The translations under genes were made by a program, and so were the position numbers. From assembly GCA_964612485.1 (NCBI GenBank), contig CAZTFF010000002.1, positions 1 through 64,000 of the forward strand: a stretch of 64,000 nucleotides of DNA, given 5' to 3'. Positions 59,082 to 64,000 of this stretch are shown piece after piece. Source of the stretch: JAFGNV01 sp964612485 (GTDB taxonomy: Bacteria; Chloroflexota; Anaerolineae; 4572-78; J111). How positions within the stretch are numbered: position 1 is the first letter of the stretch; every line of letters begins with the position of its first letter. Under the pieces are notes generated by a model, which was given only the letters and a program-made list of their open reading frames with translations, was not told the origin of the DNA and searched no databases.

Positions 59082-59648
59082 CCCAACCGGCGGTCCACCG
59101 GCTCAAGGTCGGCAGGCCGGCGGCGCAATCATCTTAATCTATACGGTTTTGAACTTACAAATCATTTTGGGAAAAATCAGTACCATCGGTCCGCAGCATT
59201 CAATCTATCATCAGGCCTTGATTCTGGGGATTAACAGAGCTTTTTACGATTGCGTTAAATTATAACATTTTATTATAATTTTGGAAACCTCTTTTTTGGG
59301 TGAATTTATTCAGTTTGTGATGACGTTGAATATACCTTGCCTGGCAAAATTGGCTTTTACATCGGAATCAGCTATGATGAGATAAGGTTGTGGCTCATGT
59401 CAAGTACAAGTACGAATATCACATTGCAAATGCAGAATATAAGGACTGTTACCCTCACCGTTGGTGAGACCCTCACCCCAACCCCCTCCCTCTGGGAGAA
59501 GGGCAAGAATCCCCCTCCCTCTGGGAGGGGTTAGGGGAGGGCCAGACATACCTTGCACTTGTTCTATATATGAACCAAGGTGTTTAGAAGATAAACACGC
59601 GGGCTGTGAAAATACCTACAGGTTTGTCTGTGACTCTTGAGGTAAAGA
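59082..59648. other. 567-base divergent intergenic region
   Basis: No gene is visible. A plus-strand promoter candidate is TTGCGT (59250-59255) with TATAAT (59274-59279), 18 bases apart, leaving a long leader to the kinase gene at 59649. A GC-rich block at 59451-59552 contains two copies of CCCCCTCCCTCTGGGAG and a CTCACC/GGTGAG pair, a low-complexity inverted-repeat pattern that recurs in many bacterial genomes. Confidence 0.4.
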
Positions 59649-61886
59649 ATGAAATCACCGATCAAAGCCAAAACTAAACTCACCATTGGCATTCGTTCTC
59701 TGGACCCGCCGTATGTGTACGATGACAGCTCGGACAGGCCCGGGGCGCTCATCAAGATGTTGCAGGTGATGGCCCATAATCTGAATTTGGATATTCACTT
59801 CAATCGTTATTCCTGGGATGAGCGTTTGAGGCTGGTGGCCAACAATCAGATAGACGGCACCACCTATGCCAGCTTTTCCGAAGAACGGCTGAAAATTGGG
59901 GTCTTTCCCATGAAAGACGGCGTCATAGACCCCAGCCGGCGCACGATGTCGATTGGCTACCATTTCTACAAATTAAAAGAAGCGCCGTTTATGTGGGACG
60001 GCGAAAATTTTTCTAACGTCAACGGCCCCATCGGCACCCATCAGGGGGCCATCATTGCCGATATTCTGAAGAAGAAAGGCCTGCCGGTAGAGGTGTTTGA
60101 AAGCCCCTCAGAATGTCTGGCGCAGTTACTTAAAAAACGGGTGGTTGCCATTGTAGAGCTGGGCAGTTGGGTTGATATAGAGATGTCGGCGGACCCTGAT
60201 AAATATCTGGCGGTAGAAAAAATACCCACCCCCATTGCGGAAAAGCCCTATTACCTGATGTTGTCGCACAAATTTGTAAGAGAAAACCCGCAGTTGGCCG
60301 AACAGATCTGGGACGAAATTGGCCGGTTGAGAGAAGAAAAGTCGAAAATTTTTGAGAATGTTTTTGTTGACATGTTTCAGGAACTGCAAGCCCATCAACG
60401 AGAACTTCAACAGGCCTATGAGAATCTGGAAATCAAAGTAGAAGAACGAACCGTTGAATTGGCCCGGGCCAAAGAAGCCGCCCTGGAAGCGCAGCACGCG
60501 GCTGAAGTTGCCAACCAGGCCAAAAGCACATTTCTGGCCAATATGAGCCACGAACTTCGCACCCCGCTGAACGGCATTTTGGGGTATGCCCAAATTCTCA
60601 AACAAGACCCGGCCACGCCGCCCCACCAGCAGCAAGGCTTGAATATCATCCAAAAAAGCGGCGAGCATTTGTTGCAACTCATCAATGATGTTTTGGATCT
60701 GGCTAAAGTTGAAGCCGGTAAGATCGGCCTGTATCCCCAACCCTTTGATTTACCCGGCTTTGTCTCAGACGTATGTGAAATTATGCAAGTGCGAGCCAAA
60801 GCTAAAGGTCTGGTTTGTTCCAAAAAAATCGAGGCGTTACCCGCCACCGTTATGGGCGATGAAAAACGATTGCGGCAAGTATTGGTCAACCTGATGGGCA
60901 ATGCCATAAAATTTACCGATCAAGGCCATATCACCCTGGATATTGCCCCCGCTCCAGATGACAACACCCTGATTCGTTTTCAGGTTATCGATACCGGCAT
61001 TGGGATGGCCCCCGACGATTTGGATACCATTTTTGATCCCTTTGAGCAGGTGGGCGACGTGGCCCGTCAGGAAAAAGGCACCGGCCTGGGGCTGGCCATT
61101 TCCCGCGAATTGGTGGATTTGATGGGCGGAACCCTTCGGGTAAAAAGCAAAACGGGCCGGGGCAGCACCTTTTGGTTCGACATCCCGTTGGCTGAGAGCG
61201 ATGTATCTCAGCCTTCTGCTCAAGCCGAGCTTTCTATCACCGGTATTAAGGATCGGTCGCCCAAAATTTTGGTGGTAGATGACAATGCCGAAAATCGCCG
61301 GGTTGTGATAGACATGCTCAGCCCTTTAGGCTTTGTGTTGGCTGAAGCCGGGGATGGGGAATCGGGGTTAGTCCAGGCGGCGGCCTTCAAACCGGAGGCC
61401 ATCATTCTTGATTTGGTGATGCCAAAGTTGGATGGGCTGGGAATGATCAGGCATATTCGCCAATCATCCGGTCTAAATTCCATCTCGCTCATTGTTAGTT
61501 CCGCCAGCTCGTACAGTGAAGATCGGGAAAAAAGTATGAACGCCGGGGCAAACGCCTTTGTACCCAAACCCGTGGAGATCACGCTGCTGCTCAATACGCT
61601 TCGGCAGCAATTGAATCTGGAATGGGTTTACGACAAAGCAGCGGCCAAAACGGAAGCTGAGTTAACCGAAACGGAAACGCCGCTGGTATTGCCTCCCGAC
61701 GATGTTCTGGCCGAACTGGGGCACTTGGCTCTCATTGGTGATGTGACGGTGCTGCAAGAATATGCCCAAAAACTCGTTCAGAACGATCCGCAACTCGCCC
61801 CCTTTGCGGCCAACGTGCAGCATTTGGCCGGCAGTTTCCAGATCAACAAACTTCTTACGTTTCTGGAGTCGTACCAGAAGGCGTAA
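59649..61886 (+). CDS. Hybrid histidine kinase with cytosolic binding-protein-like sensor
   Basis: A 745-residue kinase. Residues 11-230 resemble a family 3 solute-binding domain ('KLTIGIRSLDPPYVYDD', 'DERLRLVANNQIDGTTY'), but there is no signal peptide and no membrane segment, unlike EvgS or BvgS. A coiled coil (about 235-290) leads to HisKA with His301 ('FLANMSHELRTPLNGIL'), an ATPase domain ('NLMGNAIKFTDQGHI', 'DTGIGM', 'GTGLGLAIS') and a receiver with Asp588 ('IILDLVMPKLDG'). A helical C-terminal tail of about 90 residues could be an Hpt-like or dimer module. It probably senses an internal small molecule. No partner regulator is adjacent. Confidence 0.88.
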   Translation: MKSPIKAKTKLTIGIRSLDPPYVYDDSSDRPGALIKMLQVMAHNLNLDIHFNRYSWDERLRLVANNQIDGTTYASFSEERLKIGVFPMKDGVIDPSRRTMSIGYHFYKLKEAPFMWDGENFSNVNGPIGTHQGAIIADILKKKGLPVEVFESPSECLAQLLKKRVVAIVELGSWVDIEMSADPDKYLAVEKIPTPIAEKPYYLMLSHKFVRENPQLAEQIWDEIGRLREEKSKIFENVFVDMFQELQAHQRELQQAYENLEIKVEERTVELARAKEAALEAQHAAEVANQAKSTFLANMSHELRTPLNGILGYAQILKQDPATPPHQQQGLNIIQKSGEHLLQLINDVLDLAKVEAGKIGLYPQPFDLPGFVSDVCEIMQVRAKAKGLVCSKKIEALPATVMGDEKRLRQVLVNLMGNAIKFTDQGHITLDIAPAPDDNTLIRFQVIDTGIGMAPDDLDTIFDPFEQVGDVARQEKGTGLGLAISRELVDLMGGTLRVKSKTGRGSTFWFDIPLAESDVSQPSAQAELSITGIKDRSPKILVVDDNAENRRVVIDMLSPLGFVLAEAGDGESGLVQAAAFKPEAIILDLVMPKLDGLGMIRHIRQSSGLNSISLIVSSASSYSEDREKSMNAGANAFVPKPVEITLLLNTLRQQLNLEWVYDKAAAKTEAELTETETPLVLPPDDVLAELGHLALIGDVTVLQEYAQKLVQNDPQLAPFAANVQHLAGSFQINKLLTFLESYQKA

Positions 61887-61943
61887 TCCATAATTCCACA
61901 ACCGGATATTTGAAGCATAGAGTTCGCCAACTCACCTGAAGTC

Positions 61944-61966
61944 ACGCCAAAAATTTTCCTTGGCGT
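61944..61966. terminator. Hairpin between convergent genes
   Basis: ACGCCAA (61944-61950) pairs with TTGGCGT (61960-61966) around an AAATTTTCC loop, about 60 bases after the kinase stop and 45 before the end of the convergent regulator gene. There is no T-run; termination is likely but weak. Confidence 0.45.
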
Positions 61967-62011
61967 AACTTCACGCCCCTTCGCGGATTCTAAAAAGGCG
62001 TCGGGCCGGCA

Positions 62012-63274
62012 TCACTCCAGCAGCGCCTCGGCCAGCTTATCATCCACAATCAACACATTGGCATAACCGGCGGTCATGGCCGCGCGGGCAATGGCCTGTT
62101 TTTCCCGCCGGGAGGCCAGGGCCACCACCGGCACGCCCAACTGCACCATCTCTTGCAAATCGTGCAGCTCAATCGAACAGATCAAATTGCTGATCTCCGG
62201 CGCAACGGCCCGGCCCCCGGCATCGACCAGATGGTACAAAATATCGCCCACCGCGCCCCGTTCATGCATGGTTTCCAGCCCCGGCGTAATGGTATCCACC
62301 AGATCGCCCAGCAGATCAATGGGCGAGCGGCGGCGGCCTACTACGCCCAACCCCATAAAAGCAATATCCACACTCTTGGCTTTGGCCAAAATACGGAGCG
62401 TGGGCGCAAACTGCCGCAGATTTTTGGCCTGTTTCCAGGCCAGCGGGCTGGCATATTGCAAGGTATAGCCCTGCACATTGTACCCCTCGTTGCGGTAGGC
62501 CAGCGCGCCTACCAGGCTGTTGGCGTCGATGCCAATGGCCTCGATGACGGGGCTGATGGCTAACGGATAGGCTTCAATCGAGCGGCACTCGCCCCGCCGC
62601 AGGGCGTACACCATCCGGCTCACCGAGTAGCCCCCGGCCAGCCCCACTTTCATACCCTCATACACGTGCGTTTTGAAATAACGGCGCGCCGCTTCGCCCA
62701 GCAGCACGTTGCGGATAAAATGGGGCGCTTCGGCCAGCACCGACACCACCATCACCTCGCGCAGGTGGAACTTTTGGCGAATTTTTTGGGCCAAGGTTTT
62801 ATTTTGCGGCAGGTGGTCGATACTGATCATATCGGTGTAGATCACGTCGCGCAGGTATCGCTCCAGTTCGGCCTGGGCGTGGATCTTCAAGGCCGAGGCA
62901 ATGGCCGGCCAGCCCTCGCCGGACAGCAGCCGCTGCCAGATTTCAATGCCCATCCGTTCGTCGTCGGTCTGCACCCGCCGCCGCAGCGACCAGATTTCGT
63001 CTGCCGGTTCGGGCGCGGGGTTCAACCCGGCGGGGTCCGGCGGGGCGTGGCCCAACAAAAAATCAACGCTCACCTCAAAATAGGCCGCGATTTGGGGCAG
63101 CAGGGTGATGTCCGGTTTGGTACGGTCCGATTCCCAACTGGCGTACGCGCCGGACGTCACATTGAGCTTTTCGGCCACCTCCCGCTGGGGAATTTTGCGC
63201 CGCTGTTGCTGCTGCGCCCTGGTCAGGCGTAATTGCTTCAAGCGCTGTCCAAACGTTTGCATCTCTGCAACCAC
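62012..63274 (-). CDS. XRE-type regulator with SorC-like sugar-binding domain
   Basis: A 420-residue regulator. An XRE helix-turn-helix (about 10-75: 'KIPQREVAEKLNVTSGAYAS', 'YFEVSVDFLLGH') replaces the usual SorC DNA-binding domain. A linker with a second helix-turn-helix-like stretch ('LLSGEGWPAIASALKIHAQA', about 120) leads to a SorC/DeoR-type sugar-phosphate domain (about 165-420) with 'VGLAGGYSVSRMVYAL' and 'DIAFMGLGVVGRRRSP' segments. The GTG at 63274 was chosen because AGGAG lies six bases ahead. It is divergent from glmS and may sense an amino-sugar phosphate, controlling glmS or sugar uptake. Ligand and target are inferred. Confidence 0.8.
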   Translation of the reverse strand: MVAEMQTFGQRLKQLRLTRAQQQQRRKIPQREVAEKLNVTSGAYASWESDRTKPDITLLPQIAAYFEVSVDFLLGHAPPDPAGLNPAPEPADEIWSLRRRVQTDDERMGIEIWQRLLSGEGWPAIASALKIHAQAELERYLRDVIYTDMISIDHLPQNKTLAQKIRQKFHLREVMVVSVLAEAPHFIRNVLLGEAARRYFKTHVYEGMKVGLAGGYSVSRMVYALRRGECRSIEAYPLAISPVIEAIGIDANSLVGALAYRNEGYNVQGYTLQYASPLAWKQAKNLRQFAPTLRILAKAKSVDIAFMGLGVVGRRRSPIDLLGDLVDTITPGLETMHERGAVGDILYHLVDAGGRAVAPEISNLICSIELHDLQEMVQLGVPVVALASRREKQAIARAAMTAGYANVLIVDDKLAEALLE

Positions 63275-63504
63275 ATCTTTCTCCTACAATTTGTGAATTT
63301 TATTTATACAAACAGTATGTTTTTAACAGGTAAATTTATTCTATTTGTTAAAATGGTTTGCTGCTATGCAATTTTACTACAAATCATCCAAAAAATCCAT
63401 TGCAATTAGGGGCATTTGCGGTTATGATGGATACCAGTCAACGAGAGCCAAATCTCTTATTAATCACTGAACAGGAGGTGTATTTATAACCATACTCTAA
63501 CGCG

Positions 63505-63627
63505 ATAGGGGAATAATCAGCGCCAGAGCCTATGCCGCCAACCGGCATAGGTTGACGAGGAGCAGGTTCATCGAAACGTTCGGCGGGTGCCTGCCGGGTG
63601 ACCACCACCCGAATTTATTCCCCCTAT
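63505..63627 (+). ncRNA. glmS ribozyme
   Basis: A self-cleaving, glucosamine-6-phosphate-dependent ribozyme in the glmS leader. The self-cleavage site lies between A63519 and G63520 in TCAGCGCCAGAGC. The P1 hairpin is CCTATGCC (63529-63536) with GGCATAGG (63544-63551). The conserved core follows: GGTTGACGAGGAGC, then TTCATCGAAACG and TTCGGCGGGTGCCTGCCGG, then the hairpin CGGGTG/CACCCG (63595-63611). An extra helix joins ATAGGGGAATAA (63505-63516), upstream of the cleavage site, with TTATTCCCCCTAT (63615-63627). Cleavage would destabilise the mRNA when amino sugar is plentiful. Confidence 0.93.
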
Positions 63628-63635
63628 GCCCAACA

Positions 63636-63677
63636 TTGGACACGTCCAACACCTGGACGCGTCCAATTCTTGGACGA
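63636..63677. promoter_or_regulatory. Tandem GGAC palindromes in the glmS leader
   Basis: TTGGAC-AC-GTCCAA (63636-63649) and TGGACGCGTCCA (63654-63665) are followed by a TTGGACG half-site (63671-63676). They fold as small hairpins or act as operator sites for a dimeric regulator, possibly the divergent XRE-SorC protein. They lie just after the ribozyme. Confidence 0.5.
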
Positions 63678-63799
63678 AAGCCTTTTCACAAATCCGGCAA
63701 GCAATTGGCGGCACAAAAGAAAAGGCAGTGGTATATCCCTACTCATTTCTGTTTTCATCAAAAAATTCAGGCCGCAGAGCAGCACAAAGAAAACGCACT

Positions 63800-63868
63800 G
63801 TTTCACAGAGAGAAAAGAAAAAATATCCCTGTGTCTCTCCGTGTATTCTCCGTGAATCTCTGTGAAAC
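63800..63868 (+). repeat. 12-bp inverted repeat before glmS
   Basis: GTTTCACAGAGA (63800-63811) is the exact reverse complement of TCTCTGTGAAAC (63857-63868). The loop has AAAATATCCC and CTCCGTG runs. It resembles common dispersed CACAGAGA/TCTCCGTG repeats and would form a stem-loop 20 bases upstream of the glmS ribosome-binding site (AAGGAG). Confidence 0.6.
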
Positions 63869-63903
63869 TGAGCCAAAAAAATTAACACAAGGAGACTCAA
63901 ACT

Positions 63904-64000
63904 ATGTGTGGCATTGTTGGTTATGTAGGCACGCAAGAGGCATCGACCATTATTTTGAACGGCTTGAAGAAGCTGGAATACCGGGGCTACGACTCCGCGG
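63904..64000 (+). CDS. glmS: Glutamine-fructose-6-phosphate aminotransferase, 5' end
   Basis: The start of GlmS, which makes glucosamine 6-phosphate for cell-wall and glycan synthesis. The N-terminal nucleophile Cys2 is in 'MCGIVGYVGTQEAS', followed by 'GLKKLEYRGYDSA', the class II glutamine amidotransferase signature. The gene runs off the right edge. The ATG follows AAGGAG by about nine bases. It is controlled by the glmS ribozyme upstream and divergent from the XRE-SorC-like regulator. Confidence 0.97.
   Translation, partial: MCGIVGYVGTQEASTIILNGLKKLEYRGYDSA

Noticed and set aside
59451..59552. GC-rich CCCTCCCTCTGGGAG pattern as a regulatory RNA
   Set aside because: This low-complexity pattern is a common dispersed intergenic repeat type and no conserved RNA motif is visible.
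1..64000. tRNA or rRNA genes
   Set aside because: I looked for cloverleaf and conserved rRNA segments and saw none; a covariance search would be needed to exclude a tRNA fully.

Overview
The window looks like a metagenome-assembled scaffold from a Chloroflexota bacterium, probably of the Anaerolineae/Caldilineae side. This is inferred from style and not from a marker gene. The clues are very large secreted proteins with Thr/Pro-rich 'PTPTPT' linkers, the C-terminal Y-L-P-hydrophobic signature, short Flp-type pilins with extra C-terminal domains, a lipoprotein binding protein with a 'VEKEV/VETVEV' stalk, cytosolic hybrid histidine kinases, and myo-inositol-phosphate synthase. A 100-N gap at 17.7 kb is flanked by identical 55-bp ends, so it is an assembly join and not a biological repeat.

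Layout. 1-1.8 kb (leftward): an ATP-grasp ligase, a 22-residue ORF with a strong ribosome-binding site, three stacked terminator-like hairpins and the start of another small ORF; a 99-bp MITE-like insert with an 8-bp target duplication sits just upstream of the ligase. 1.9-13.6 kb (rightward): housekeeping metabolism, namely a DUF4013 membrane protein, RNase H, a pgeF-yggS-proC-yggT-DUF167 cluster, a lipoprotein, inositol-phosphate synthase, transketolase and ribose-5-phosphate isomerase, moeA and an ADP-ribosylglycohydrolase. 13.7-17.6 kb (leftward): DUF2461, a LysE exporter, SSB, an Fbp-type ATPase and a membrane-anchored Thr/Pro-rich protein. 17.8-25.8 kb: iron handling (ferritin, a DtxR-family regulator, and a ferric-iron binding protein with its fused permease) interrupted by a 1155-residue secreted GH99-like protein.

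25.8-54.1 kb is mostly cell-surface coding: an LPQTG protein, a 6091-residue beta-helix/Ig-like giant (18.3 kb, carrying an exact 622-bp internal duplication), two Flp-type pilins, a 1535-residue LamG/beta-helix/cadherin-like/TSP3 protein and a stand-alone receiver. A patatin-like phospholipase with a small partner gene runs the other way. Two 96-bp direct copies of a 'CTCACAT' repeat cluster flank the second pilin. 54.4-59.1 kb (leftward) is a probable operon of histidine kinase, NarL-type regulator and family-5 binding lipoprotein. 59.6-61.9 kb encodes a hybrid kinase whose binding-protein-like sensor has no membrane segment. 62.0-64 kb holds an XRE-SorC-like sugar regulator divergent from glmS, whose leader contains a well-conserved glmS ribozyme followed by palindromes and a long inverted repeat.

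The genes suggest a surface-rich bacterium, possibly sugar-foraging, with active iron acquisition and storage and amino-sugar feedback through the glmS ribozyme. Least explained by known families are the ATP-grasp/small-ORF cassette, the giant surface proteins paired with pilins, the DtxR-family protein lacking primary-site metal ligands, and the repeat clusters around the pilin gene.
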